From Ilyonectria destructans (Eukaryota; Ascomycota; Sordariomycetes; Hypocreales; Nectriaceae), in NCBI GenBank assembly GCA_020740775.1, contig JAHEWK010000011.1, positions 2,232,001-2,296,000 on the forward strand: DNA of 64,000 bases. Direction: 5' to 3'. A model generated the notes under the pieces. The model had not been told where the DNA came from and searched no databases. It worked only from the letters and a program-made list of their open reading frames with translations. Both the position numbers and the translations under genes were made by a program. Each line of letters opens with the position of its first letter. Position 1 is the first letter of the stretch. Shown in pieces: positions 1-9,570 of the stretch.

Positions 1-661
1 ACTTCACTCTCATGCTTTCCTCTAGTTTTTCCACCACAGGCTTGTCGCTGAGGCTGGCGAAGAGGTCCTTTCCTGTATGGACACGACGCTCAGTGGCTTC
101 GGTCGAGTCGATGATGTAGGCCGCCAACTGAGCGTGGCCGTCTTTGATATCTTGCCGAAAAGTATTCAACGAGTCGACGATGCGATGGACATTCCAGCCA
201 GACTTTCTGGGAGTTTGGACCACCTTGGGAGTCGCATCTTGGGTAGGCTGGAGGACCTTGACAGGATGGAGCTCCAAGGGCGGCGTTACTTGCTGAGAGC
301 CGGTACTAACCCCGACACCGGACAGCCTGGCCATGTCGCGGGCATTGTCAGCGGTCGAAACCACTGTAGCCGAATATGATTGCGCTCTGGATGCCGGGTT
401 CGGGGCATGCACTGGTAAGGTAACGGGGGTCTGAGCTTGGTTGATGCTGTTACCGCTAGGTCTTTTGATGGGAGGAGGGCTGATGGGATCCCGGGGGGTG
501 GTGCGATGGGCGTGGGTGGCGGATGTGCGAGGGAAATCAAATCGATTCTGGAAGATACCAGCTGCGGCAGTCGGGGACTCTTGCTGGCGAGAGGAGTTCT
601 GAGTCGAAAAGCCCTCAGAGTCGCTCGACGACCCCTGGGTCAAGTCAATGTCCACCACCAT
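1..661 (-). CDS. Unidentified protein, N-terminal part; gene runs off the left edge
   Basis: Reading the minus strand from the ATG at 661 gives an uninterrupted frame of 220 codons that is still open at the window edge, so only the N-terminal part is present. The start reads MVVDIDLTQGSSSDSEGF. The first ~150 residues are Ser/Thr/Pro/Gln-rich and look disordered. The last ~60 are more ordered and charged (around the motif WNVHRIVDSLNTF). The same frame continues upstream of this ATG to an in-frame stop near 796 and looks codon-like, including a stretch AEWWKRLREKERGN. The true start may therefore lie in an upstream exon, with ATG 661 an internal methionine. I do not recognise the family. The SDSEG-type acidic/serine start is reminiscent of nuclear or chromatin proteins, but that is only an impression. 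The gene is divergent from PIL1. Confidence 0.6.
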   Translation of the reverse strand, partial: MVVDIDLTQGSSSDSEGFSTQNSSRQQESPTAAAGIFQNRFDFPRTSATHAHRTTPRDPISPPPIKRPSGNSINQAQTPVTLPVHAPNPASRAQSYSATVVSTADNARDMARLSGVGVSTGSQQVTPPLELHPVKVLQPTQDATPKVVQTPRKSGWNVHRIVDSLNTFRQDIKDGHAQLAAYIIDSTEATERRVHTGKDLFASLSDKPVVEKLEESMRVK

Positions 662-2453
662 GGCTGATGTCGACGGCGTATGAACAAGGTTTTCAGGATT
701 GCCCCTCTCCTTCTCCCGTAGCCGCTTCCACCATTCTGCAAAGGGCGTGCTTGAGGCCAGCGTCAAGGCGGGCGCGGGGGAGACGGTAGGCCTGCTTCAC
801 GAACAGGCGGTGTTGGAAGGATGCGAGGGAAAGGCCTGTCTGGAGGCCGAAAACGCGGTTGCGACAAGGCAAGATCTTTCCGCGAAAGAAAGAAAGCGCA
901 GCCTTGGGGAAGAAGGGACGCGAGTGTTATCAAATCCGCTGGGCACTACCCGAACAGGCTCTATGCGACAGGAAGACGGTGCGCGAAAATGCGATGCATG
1001 TAACCGTCGTTCGCGTGTCGCACTCAGGCTTCTGGTGAATTGAGTGAACGAGTGAGTGAGAGCGTGAGTGAGGAACACGCGTTGAGGAGTCTGCACAGGG
1101 CGGCAGGGGGGCGCGTTACCAACTGAGTTTAGGCTCGATTACACTGCGCACGCTTTTCCACTTTAGACAGAGGCACCTGCCATGTTCCCACCCAGTACCA
1201 CAGCATTCAAGATACGGAAGGTACGGTGATAAAGAGTTCATGCATTCAATGATAAAATTGATAATGAACCATGTTATGCGTTTGGAGCCTATTCCGATAT
1301 TTTACCCTTGCGGCTCCGAATGGAACTTTCCGATTTGCAGGATGCGATTCTCGAACAGTACCGGCATAATACCTCTCATTAGCGGAGCCCGCTTTTGTTT
1401 GTCGGAAGCGCCGTGGTGACAGATTGCACATAGCAACCAAGCAGAATGTTAAGGGGATGAACGACGGACGAGTGTAACAACTAAAATATTTACATCTTTT
1501 ACATAGCGTCGGTCTTCTGGGTATAAGAGCCATTACAAGCACTAACCAAGCCCCAAGTTAAACAAATCCATCAAAGACAGGAGGACATCAAACAACGAGT
1601 GCATCTAATTACTTACGAAAGAAATACGACGACGGAGGAACGCAGCTAGACTCAGCCTCACGGAACCGATGGGCCCATTGGGCATATTAAGAATCAATCA
1701 ATCAGAGAGGACCCTGTCCAGTAGCTAGCATCAACACCAAAACACTGCACCCAAACGAAGGACCCGCGATCGTCAATCATGTTCCACGGGCTCGGGAACT
1801 GCTGGGGCCGACAAGGAACGGACAACCCTGAAACCCGTCATCCAAAAGACCCCGATGGCATAGTTCGATTCCGTCATTGTTCCTCTTAGTTGCAGGCTAG
1901 CGCTGCAACAGCCCGAAGCTTCGTGGGCTGCGAGCCGCATCCGGGATGGCCAGCCAACTGAAGTGAGACGTCCCCCAAATTCCCAAGCAAGGAGAATCCC
2001 TCAGCCACGAAATCGCGGGAGAATGCCCAACGCCATAGACCTGAGATATGCCAGAGCGCTTGTATCTGTACATCTGCTCGCCACTGCATCACTAGTCCGA
2101 AGAGGTACTGAGACTTAGACTAAAGAGGGCCGGCTGTACCGGCGCCTTGATGAGCACACCACCCACTTCTGACGAAGTGGGCCCCAGATGACGTCGCCGA
2201 CAACATGCTGCCTCCAAATGTGACGATCTTATTCTCCGCAACATCACCTCCAACCCTCTCGGCCTCCCATAAAACGATCCCCATCAGCCCCGTCTGGATC
2301 TACCTCTCTCTGCCATCTACCCCCTCCTGCAGCTCTCCATCAAACCACGTTTATCCCCACTCCCCATTCCCTGCTCATCCGCCTCGGTCCCTACTCTGCT
2401 CCACCGCTTCAACTGTGTCGCAGTCGTCGACTCGTCGCATCATCACCACCATC
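662..2453. other. Intergenic region between the left-edge gene and PIL1
   Basis: About 1.8 kb with no credible gene; open frames here are short and without fungal codon character. It must hold the promoters of both flanking divergent genes. The PIL1-proximal 250 bases are pyrimidine-rich, typical of a fungal 5' leader. A perfect 7-bp hairpin (CCCACTT / AAGTGGG, six-base loop) lies at 2162-2181. I see no TATA box that I would defend. Confidence 0.5.
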
Positions 2454-3779
2454 ATGCATCGCACGTATTCTATGCGCCAGACCCGGGCGCCCACTGCCTC
2501 TCAGCTTCAGGTATGTCTTCTCGCCCGTGATCACTCTTGTGGCATGGAAGCACCGGGACTAACGTCACTGCCAGAACCCCCCGCCCCCTCCTTCGTCTAC
2601 CAAGTCCGGTCGTCTCTTCAAAGGCAGCTTCGGTAAGCAATCGCTCCCAGCATCCAACGACCATGGCCCCCGATAAATCGATCCACCATGGCTGCTTCGT
2701 CGCTCGAAGCTAATGCGCAGTGAAATTCAGGACATGCTCTTCGCGGCAAAGCCGGCGGTGCCTTTGGGCCTGACCTGGCCAAAAAGCTTTCTCAGCTAGT
2801 CAAAATGGAAAAGAACGTCATGCGAAGTCTTGAGACTGTCGCCCGAGAGCGCATGGAGGTTGCCGTATGTTACCCAGCTTCTACTTAACGTGAGCCTGCG
2901 ATTGACTTGCTCAACAGCAACAATTATCCATTTGGGGTGAAACTGGTGATGAGGATGTCTCTGACGTCACCGACAAGCTTGGTGTACTCCTCTACGAGAT
3001 CGGCGAGCTCGAGGACCAGTACGTCGACCGGTATGACCAGTACCGAATCACTATGAAGAGTATTAGAAACATCGAGGCCTCAGTCCAACCCAGCCGAGAC
3101 CGTAAGGCTCATCCAACTCAAATATCTCCATGTCGCGACGCTAACCTCAATACCAGGCAAGCAGAAGATAACCGACCAGATCGCACAATTGAAGTACAAG
3201 GAGCCCAACTCTCCCAAGATCGTCGTTCTTGAGCAGGAGCTTGTTCGCGCCGAGGCCGAGTCGCTTGTTGCCGAGGCTCAGCTTTCCAACATCACGCGTG
3301 AGAAGGTCAAGGCCGCATACACCTACCAGTTCGATGCCCTACGCGAGCATTGCGAAAAGGTCGCCATCATCGCTGGCTACGGCAAGCACCTTCTTGAGCT
3401 CATTGACGACACTCCGGTTACTCCGGGCGAGACTCGCCAAGCATACGACGGATATGAGGCTAGCAAGGCAATTATCCAGGATTGCGAGGATGCTCTCACC
3501 AACTGGGTCAGCTCCAACGCCGTGGTCTCGTCCAAGCTCTCAACCCGTGCACGCACCCTATCTCAACGACGTCGAAACTACATTCGCGCTCGAAGCGAAG
3601 GCCATGATCTGTCTGGCCAGGACGTGCCTCTCAACGACAGCAGCTCCTGGGTTGGCCGGGATGCCGAGCTTGAGAGCGACGAGGACGATGAGGATGACGT
3701 TCGCGATTCGGTCCTCGGCAGTGATGGTGGCTTGAACGGCGAGTCCCGCGGACGCACCCAGGAAGTCGCTGTCGCGTAG
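2454..3779 (+). CDS. PIL1: Eisosome core component Pil1/Lsp1 (BAR-domain protein)
   Basis: Five exons: 2454-2510, 2575-2632, 2731-2864, 2918-3101, 3157-3779. All have GT-AG borders and joined frames, giving 351 aa. The N-terminus MHRTYSMRQTRAPTASQLQ is the classic membrane-binding segment of fungal Pil1/Lsp1 proteins. The body (about residues 45-270) is the F-BAR-like eisosome domain, with family strings such as KLSQLVKMEKNVMRS, IGELEDQYVDRYDQYR and HLLELIDDTPVTPGETRQAY. The C-terminal ~70 residues are acidic (ESDEDDEDD) and Ser-rich. Known role: Pil1 polymers line furrow-like plasma-membrane invaginations (MCC/eisosomes) that bind PI(4,5)P2 and take part in stress and TORC2 signalling; in yeast, phosphorylation by the Pkh kinases controls assembly. 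Length matches the family (about 340-350 aa). The paralogue name (Pil1 versus Lsp1) cannot be settled from one sequence. Confidence 0.95.
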
Positions 3780-4011
3780 TATGGCTGGCCACTGTGATAA
3801 AAGGGACTTGTTTAACGCAGGAAATGATGGGCCTTGAAGAAGGTGAGAGGATGATAATGCCAGGATATATTTTTGATAAGGGAAATTCTGCCTCGGCCGT
3901 GTGAGGCGTTGGGGATGTTTTAGGGACGGACGGTTTCTAAAAGGCTGTTTGGATCCTTTCCTTGGTAGCTTTCTTGTTGTATTTTTATTTTCTAATGCCA
4001 TATGGGTTCGC

Positions 4012-4410
4012 TCAGATGAAATTTTGGTTCCTCATTTGGCTAGCAAACTGTTCCACCTCCATCTTGACAATGTGGTGTCCAGGGACAACTACCAGTCCAA
4101 GATAGCGAGAGGTCATGTCTAGGGTAACCGCCTCATCACCAGCCTTCACTGCGGCCTCGGCGCGCTGCTTGGACGAGGGTTGCCTGTATTCGTATGTGCT
4201 GGCAAGGATAATGTTCTTGTCCTTTAGGATAGTTCCGTCAGCGCAAGTCCGTCAACCAAGCCACTGTCATTGAGGTTGGAGTGGGCAGACAAGACATACA
4301 GGATCGGTGCATTTGAATGTTCCCCAGAACAGGCGGCCATCCGTCGTCAAAACGCGGAGGTTCTTATTCAAGATGCTCGCAAGGTATTCTCGAGCCTCAT
4401 CCTTATCCAT
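4012..4410 (-). CDS. NAA38: NatC N-acetyltransferase auxiliary subunit Naa38 (LSm-domain protein)
   Basis: Two exons on the minus strand, 4300-4410 and 4012-4221, joined across a 78-nt GT-AG intron, give 106 aa starting MDKDEAREYLASILNKNLRV. The product is a single LSm/Sm fold. The Sm1 half is ILNKNLRVLTTDGRLFWGTF. The Sm2 half lies in exon 2, around SRYLGLVVVPGHHIVKMEVE. This pattern, together with the Y-R-Q-P-S segment between the halves, fits the LSMD1/Naa38 family. Naa38 joins Naa30 and Naa35 in the NatC complex, which acetylates nascent Met-hydrophobic N-termini on ribosomes. An upstream in-frame extension exists, but the internal ATG at 4410 matches the family start. The gene is divergent from the XPG gene, with 398 bp between the starts. 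A generic Sm-like protein is the alternative. Confidence 0.85.
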
Positions 4411-4808
4411 TGCGAAAGATGCTAAGGCTTCGAGGGCTAGCGAGAAGGGGCGTAGAGAGGAGTGAGTTCGCAAACGCAGTGGGGGAGGATTCTGAAGTGT
4501 TCTGGGGAGTAGCGCTGTGGGCCAATGGATTAGCGGCGAGAGGCCCACGCTGACGTTATGGAGGGCGCTGGCGCGAACAGCCGTGACTCTTGGACCGTGA
4601 ATTCTGGATGGCAGCCTGCGACTTGTTTCTCCCCCTACACGCTGCTTTTCCTTCTTCGTCTCGTCTGTCGTGGCCTAAGAAGTTCTACTTGACCACATCC
4701 AGTCATACGATGGTCACGGTCCGTATGAAACAAGGGCCAATTCCCTGAGTCTCCAGGCTTCGCGCCTCGACCCGCATCTGAACTCGAACGTCATCCTGCT
4801 CGATCACC
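4411..4808. promoter_or_regulatory. Divergent promoter region NAA38 / XPG
   Basis: 398 bp between two divergent start codons, so it must contain both core promoters. No clear TATA box. The XPG-proximal part is C/T-rich. I can define no individual site. Confidence 0.4.
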
Positions 4809-7800
4809 ATGGGTGTGAACGGCCTTTGGACCGTCATACAGCCATGCGCGCGACCGACGAACCTCGCGACACTCAACCGCAAACGCCTAGCTGTCGATGC
4901 CTCCATCTGGATTTACCAATTCCTCAAGGCCGTGCGCGACAAGGAAGGAAACGCCTTACGCAACTCCCACGTCGTAGGCTTCTTCCGTCGTATCTGCAAG
5001 CTCCTCTGGTTTGGCATCCAGCCAGTCTTTGTCTTCGATGGCGGAGCCCCGGTTCTCAAGCGCCAGACAATCCTAGGCCGAAAGCGCAGACGCGAGGGTC
5101 GCCGAGAAGATGCTGCGAGGACAGCGGGCAAGCTGCTTGCGGTGCAGATGCTGCGCATCGCAGAGGAGGAGCAAGATAAGAGGCGAAGGGAGAAGGATCT
5201 CGATATCTCCGCTAGAGAAGCGGAACAAGAGGAAGAGATACCGGACGTCAGCAAGCTTGTCTACGTCGATGAAGTGAGAATGACAGAGAAGGAAAGACTC
5301 CAGAACAGGAAATTCCACAAGCAAGATGCCTACCATCTACCTGAGTTGGATGGCGGCGGCATCGCGGCAATGGGAAAACCGGATGATCCCCGAATAATGA
5401 GCGTGGAAGAGCTGGAGGAATACGCCAGACAATTCCACGATGGCGAGGATATCAACTTGTACGATTTCAGCAAGATCGACTTTGATGGCGAATTTTTCAA
5501 GAGCCTACCACCTCCAGACCGATACAATATTCTAAACGCCGCGAGACTGAGGAGCCGACTGAGAATGGGCCTCAGCAAGGAACAGCTGGATGATATGTTT
5601 CCCGATCGAATGGCCTTCTCAAGGTTCCAAATCGAGAGAGTCAAGGAGAGAAACCACCTGACCCAGCGTCTCATGTACGAGGTTGGTATGACGGGTACTG
5701 ACTTGACCCTTGGTGTTAATGCACGAGTGGCTGGCGAAAAGAACCGAGAGTATATTCTGGTCAAGAATGACGGCGTCGAAGGAGGATGGGCTCTGGGCGT
5801 GGTGAGCAAGGAGAAGGATGTTGGTGAAGCGCACAAGCCTATCGATGTTGATGCAATCCAAATCCAATACCAATCCAAGGAGGAACAGGATGAAGAGGAT
5901 GACGCAGACTTTGAAGACGTTCCTATCGAGGGATTGAACCGATTGCCAAAGCCCACACCGACTTCTGCGGTTGGCACCCAGGATCTCGCGGTACGGAGCC
6001 AGAATCTCTACGATGGCCATCGGAACGAATCTGCTGCAGTTGAAGAAGGCTCATTGTTCGTCGGTGGCAACCTGGGAGACGTGAATGGCCTATTTGAGGC
6101 TCAGTTTGAACAAGCCGTTCACCCAGAGGAAGAGGACGAACTTAACCTCGCCATCGCTCTGTCATTACAAAACCAGCATGGTGTCGGCCGAGAGATAGAG
6201 GTCGAAGAAGAATTCGAGGATGTCTCGATGGAGGAACCCAAGTGGAAACAAAAATCTGTTGAAGGGCCAAAGCCCATCAATGCTACTGGCTCCATGATCG
6301 CACACATTGTCAACAACCGAGCAAATGCGGCCGTGCCAAAGCGTCAAGGGCGGGAAATTACTGCCGGCAGCGATAGTGAAGATGACATGCAGGCGGTTAT
6401 GGCCAAGTCTAGGCGAACGAAAAGGGCCCAACCAGCGCCGGTCATGGAGAACAAGAAAAACCCCTTTGATGGTCCATTGCCTTTCCCCAAACTCGACTGG
6501 GGATCTTCCCTGTTCGCTAAGAAGACACCTCAGAAGGGAACTGAAGTCGCGAAGGAAAGTGGGGCTCAGGAACCCCGGAACGTGAACGATGAAATGGCTG
6601 GCGGCTTTGAAAAGGAGTCTCAGAATGGTGATGGCCCAAAACCTCTGCCTCCTTGGTTGGCCGATGGAGGCGATATTCGCGAGTCATTAAAAAAGCAGCA
6701 AGAGGCAGACCGAGAAATCAACGCTGCAGATAAACTTGCAGCGGAGGAAGACGAAAGACTTCGACGACGGGAGATGCAAGATCGACTGATTGAGATTGAT
6801 TCCTCGTCAGATGATGGAAGTGATATCGAAGTCATCGAGATTCCACCGTCTCCAGAGAAACCAGCCGACGATACCCCTGTTGTCATCGATAACGACGAGG
6901 TTGACGCCACTGCAAGTGGGTTACTAGTGCTAGACGCTTCCCAACCCTCATTGCTGGAGGCTGAACAAGAGCCCGGGGAATTGGGGTCAGCAGAGCCAGA
7001 ATTTGAAGAGGTGTTGGCTCCTGCTGTTTCCAACGACGAGACTCAGTTGCCACGAACAGAAAAACAAGTCTCCCCCTCTCCCGAACCAGAGTTTGAGGAT
7101 GTTATCACTGCTGAACCCCTGGTGGAAGAAGCACGAAACAGTTCATTGCCATCCTTCGACGATGCTTCTAGACTGGAAGCCCCAGTTATTACACAGGGAG
7201 AAAACGATATTGGCATTGAAGACGACGAGTTTGATGATGTTGAGTATGATGAGTTCAGTGACCCAGGAGATGAGGAGCTCATGGCACAAATGGCTGAGGA
7301 AGCCGAGGAACATGCTCGATTCGCCAGTGAGCTGAACAACAAGTCTGCGGCACAGAATAGGGAGGATTATGAGAACGAGCTGAAGGCTCTTCGAAATCAG
7401 CAAAAGAAGGACCGCCGAGATGCCGATGAGGTTACACAAGTCATGATCACGGAATGTCAGGCTCTCCTTCGGCTGTTTGGCATCCCCTATATTACTGCCC
7501 CCATGGAAGCCGAAGCACAGTGCGCTGAGCTGGTCCATTTGGGACTTGTTGATGGCATTGTGACGGATGACTCCGATACATTTCTCTTTGGCGGAACTCG
7601 GGTCTATAAGAATATGTTCAACAGCAACAAATTTGTTGAGTGTTACCTGGGCGTCGATCTAGAGAAAGAATTATCTCTTTCCCGCGAGCAGCTCATCTCA
7701 CTCGCCCAGCTTCTCGGATCTGATTACACTGAAGGCCTGCCTGGTGTTGGTCCCGTTACTGCAGTTGAGATTCTCTCCGAGTTTCCCGGTAAGTCTGGGC

Positions 7801-8441
7801 TCGATGATTTCCGCGAATGGTGGCAGGCAGTTCAATCTCAAAGTCGGCCTAAGGCAGCCGACGCCTCGTCAACCTTCCGAAGGAAGTTCCGTAAGTCCCA
7901 AGCCACCAAACTCTTCCTCCCACCTGGTTTCCCTAGCCCAGCCGTCTACGATGCGTACCTCAACCCCGAGGTCGATGCTAGCGCTGAGCAATTCCAATGG
8001 GGTGTCCCGGACGTCGAAGGCTTGCGACAGTTCCTGATGGCGACAATTGGATGGAGTAAGGAGCGGACGGATGAGGTCTTGGTACCTGTTATCAAGGACA
8101 TGAACACGCGGGACCGGGAGGGAACGCAAAGCAATATTACGAGGTTCTTTGGGGGCAGTGTGGGTGCTGGCGCGAAAGATGCATCTGCGCCGCGACAGAA
8201 GGCGCAAGGAAGTAAGCGAATGGCGGCGGCTGTAGACAGATTGAGGGCGAATGTTGCAGGTGAAGGGCCGAGCACGAGTAACGCAGAGAGTGGAACTGGG
8301 AAGCGAAAACGGGCGGCGAGGAGAGACACCGTGGACAATGATGGAGATGGATATGTAGAGGAGGAGGAGGTTAATCAAACGGATAGTATCCCGACTAGAA
8401 GGTCTCGGGGTAAAGGGAAGAGGGCCAAGGGGTCATCATGA
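4809..8441 (+). CDS. RAD13: XPG/Rad2/Rad13-type nucleotide-excision-repair endonuclease
   Basis: A single 1210-codon exon; the ATG lies in a good context (CACCATGG). The N-domain (residues 1-~100) starts MGVNGLWTVIQP and carries the metal ligands D30 (VDASIW) and D77 (FVFDGGAP) at the same positions as in XPG. The I-domain (~890-1030) carries MEAEAQCAELV (E900, E902), TDDSD (D920, D921, D923) and GSDYTEGLPGVGP (D972). A ~790-residue acidic spacer separates the halves, as in XPG/Rad2 but not FEN1/Exo1. It contains a ubiquitin-interacting-motif-like segment DELNLAIALSLQ near residue 445. The C-terminus has a PCNA-binding box QSNITRFF (1107-1114) and basic nuclear-localisation clusters. Role: incision 3' to bulky lesions in nucleotide excision repair, with TFIIH. 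Intronless, which is striking at this size, but the frame is complete and nothing looks damaged. Confidence 0.95.
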   Translation: MGVNGLWTVIQPCARPTNLATLNRKRLAVDASIWIYQFLKAVRDKEGNALRNSHVVGFFRRICKLLWFGIQPVFVFDGGAPVLKRQTILGRKRRREGRREDAARTAGKLLAVQMLRIAEEEQDKRRREKDLDISAREAEQEEEIPDVSKLVYVDEVRMTEKERLQNRKFHKQDAYHLPELDGGGIAAMGKPDDPRIMSVEELEEYARQFHDGEDINLYDFSKIDFDGEFFKSLPPPDRYNILNAARLRSRLRMGLSKEQLDDMFPDRMAFSRFQIERVKERNHLTQRLMYEVGMTGTDLTLGVNARVAGEKNREYILVKNDGVEGGWALGVVSKEKDVGEAHKPIDVDAIQIQYQSKEEQDEEDDADFEDVPIEGLNRLPKPTPTSAVGTQDLAVRSQNLYDGHRNESAAVEEGSLFVGGNLGDVNGLFEAQFEQAVHPEEEDELNLAIALSLQNQHGVGREIEVEEEFEDVSMEEPKWKQKSVEGPKPINATGSMIAHIVNNRANAAVPKRQGREITAGSDSEDDMQAVMAKSRRTKRAQPAPVMENKKNPFDGPLPFPKLDWGSSLFAKKTPQKGTEVAKESGAQEPRNVNDEMAGGFEKESQNGDGPKPLPPWLADGGDIRESLKKQQEADREINAADKLAAEEDERLRRREMQDRLIEIDSSSDDGSDIEVIEIPPSPEKPADDTPVVIDNDEVDATASGLLVLDASQPSLLEAEQEPGELGSAEPEFEEVLAPAVSNDETQLPRTEKQVSPSPEPEFEDVITAEPLVEEARNSSLPSFDDASRLEAPVITQGENDIGIEDDEFDDVEYDEFSDPGDEELMAQMAEEAEEHARFASELNNKSAAQNREDYENELKALRNQQKKDRRDADEVTQVMITECQALLRLFGIPYITAPMEAEAQCAELVHLGLVDGIVTDDSDTFLFGGTRVYKNMFNSNKFVECYLGVDLEKELSLSREQLISLAQLLGSDYTEGLPGVGPVTAVEILSEFPGKSGLDDFREWWQAVQSQSRPKAADASSTFRRKFRKSQATKLFLPPGFPSPAVYDAYLNPEVDASAEQFQWGVPDVEGLRQFLMATIGWSKERTDEVLVPVIKDMNTRDREGTQSNITRFFGGSVGAGAKDASAPRQKAQGSKRMAAAVDRLRANVAGEGPSTSNAESGTGKRKRAARRDTVDNDGDGYVEEEEVNQTDSIPTRRSRGKGKRAKGSS

Positions 8442-9214
8442 ACTAGCCATTGGACAATTGAGAAAAGAAATCCGCGTTTGGCTCTCCTGGATCAAACTAC
8501 TTCCCATCTTTCTCTCGCCAAGTGGAGAGAAGATAAAGGAGGACCCCCAGGCTCATTCAAACCACCCTGAATTCTACTAGGATAATTGATCCAGAGAATG
8601 GGAACTCGACATATTGTGGAGGACCCTGGCAATGGTGGTAATACTACTCATCCATCCGACTATGACATATACAATACTCCTCTTTCTTTGTCCTTCCATA
8701 TGTTGGCAAGTACTAGCCTGAATTCTTGAGAACATAGCTCGCTTCAAATCCGGGTCGCTTCACCAGACTGTTCCAGTTGCGTGAAAGCTTCGATTGGTCC
8801 ACGCATAGCGGGTATGAGGTTTTGTCTGCCGTTGTTCGATTTTACTGATTAAAAACATTGAAGAAAGGATAGTGTATATAACATGTGGTAGCGGTATCGA
8901 CACGTCTACTTGGAGGGGACCTTTTGAATGCTGGACATCGAGTTGGCTGCAAATGGGGTCTGAGGTCGTCGAGTTTTGCCAGGCCGTCTTGGTCGAAATA
9001 TAGCGCTGGGGGTTTAAGCCAAAGGCACCAAACAAGCGAAATGGTGTTGGCAACTGGATATGATTAGATATGGTCGTTTGATGTCGAGAATTAATGTAGA
9101 AAAGTTGAAGGCAAGCTGGCCGCTAACAACGCACACAAGTTGGAGGTTAGAGTGTTCATGGAGGCGTAGATCTCCTTTATAAGTTCTGTTCAGAGCTGCC
9201 ATGATAAGTTACTG
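8442..9214. other. Intergenic, XPG 3' flank to tRNA-Cys pair
   Basis: 773 bp with the XPG 3' flank and the upstream flank of the first tRNA-Cys. No coding frame of interest and no additional tRNA-like arm seen. Confidence 0.4.
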
Positions 9215-9341
9215 GGATCGATAGCTCAGTGGTAGAGGTTAGTTTGACTGCCAAGTCATTCACTAAAATCACCAATCCTAACATTCTTTCAGCGGGAGAT
9301 TGCAGATCTTCAGGCCGCGTGTTCGAACCACGCTCGGTCCT
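9215..9341 (+). tRNA. tRNA-Cys(GCA), copy 1, with a 55-nt GT-AG insert in the D-stem
   Basis: Exons 9215-9237 and 9293-9341 join into a perfect 72-nt cloverleaf. The acceptor stem is GGATCGA/TCGGTCC, followed by discriminator T73 (the tRNA-Cys identity base). The D-stem is GCTC/GAGC with loop AGTGGTA. The anticodon stem is GGAGA/TCTTC with loop TTGCAGA (anticodon GCA). The T-stem is GCGTG/CACGC with loop TTCGAAC. Without removal of 9238-9292 the D-stem cannot close. The insert begins GTTAGT, contains CCTAAC 11 nt before its end and finishes TTTCAG, so it looks like a short fungal spliceosomal intron. It is not a tRNA-endonuclease intron, which sits at 37/38 in nuclear genes. A-box (TAGCTCAGTGG) and B-box (GTTCGAACC) are intact. 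The insert has no T run longer than three. A T7 run follows at 9343-9349. CCA is not encoded, as expected. The alternative is an interrupted pseudogene; the second copy argues against that. Confidence 0.82.
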
Positions 9342-9342
9342 C

Positions 9343-9349
9343 TTTTTTT
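9343..9349 (+). terminator. RNA polymerase III terminator, tRNA-Cys copy 1
   Basis: Seven consecutive T residues starting two bases after the discriminator base; the usual Pol III stop signal. Confidence 0.8.
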
Positions 9350-9424
9350 GGCCTTTCTTTTTGCATTCCCCTCCCAGCTTCCGCCAAGTTAACAGGTGTC
9401 TTAAAGCCCTGTCTTTCAGCTCCG

Positions 9425-9551
9425 GGATCGATAGCTCAGTGGTAGAGGTGAGTTTCACTGCCATGTCTTGAATTAAAACATCCCATCCTAACAGTCATTC
9501 AGCGGGAGATTGCAGATCTTCAGGCCGCGTGTTCAAACCACGCTCGGTCCT
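9425..9551 (+). tRNA. tRNA-Cys(GCA), copy 2, with a diverged 55-nt GT-AG insert at the same D-stem position
   Basis: Lies exactly 210 bp downstream of copy 1. Exons 9425-9447 and 9503-9551 are identical to copy 1 except T-loop position 57 (A instead of G, both allowed), and fold to the same cloverleaf with anticodon GCA and T73. The insert, 9448-9502, is again 55 nt and sits between the same two D-stem bases. By my count it differs from copy 1 at 13 of 55 positions. It keeps the same CCTAAC and CAG end and has a perfect fungal donor (AG|GTGAGT). It too has no run of four T. B-box GTTCAAACC still fits the consensus. A T5 run (9555-9559) and a T7 run (9564-9570) follow. The identical exons beside drifting insert bodies with fixed splice-like signals suggest that both copies are functional and the insert is removed. 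Confidence 0.82.
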
Positions 9552-9554
9552 TTC

Positions 9555-9570
9555 TTTTTGCCCTTTTTTT
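9555..9570 (+). terminator. RNA polymerase III terminator, tRNA-Cys copy 2
   Basis: T5 (9555-9559) followed by T7 (9564-9570), a few bases after the discriminator base. Confidence 0.75.

Noticed and set aside
9215..9341. A canonical 37/38 intron in tRNA-Cys copy 1
   Set aside because: The anticodon stem and loop are continuous in genomic DNA (GGAGATTGCAGATCTTC), so the interruption can only be in the D-stem.
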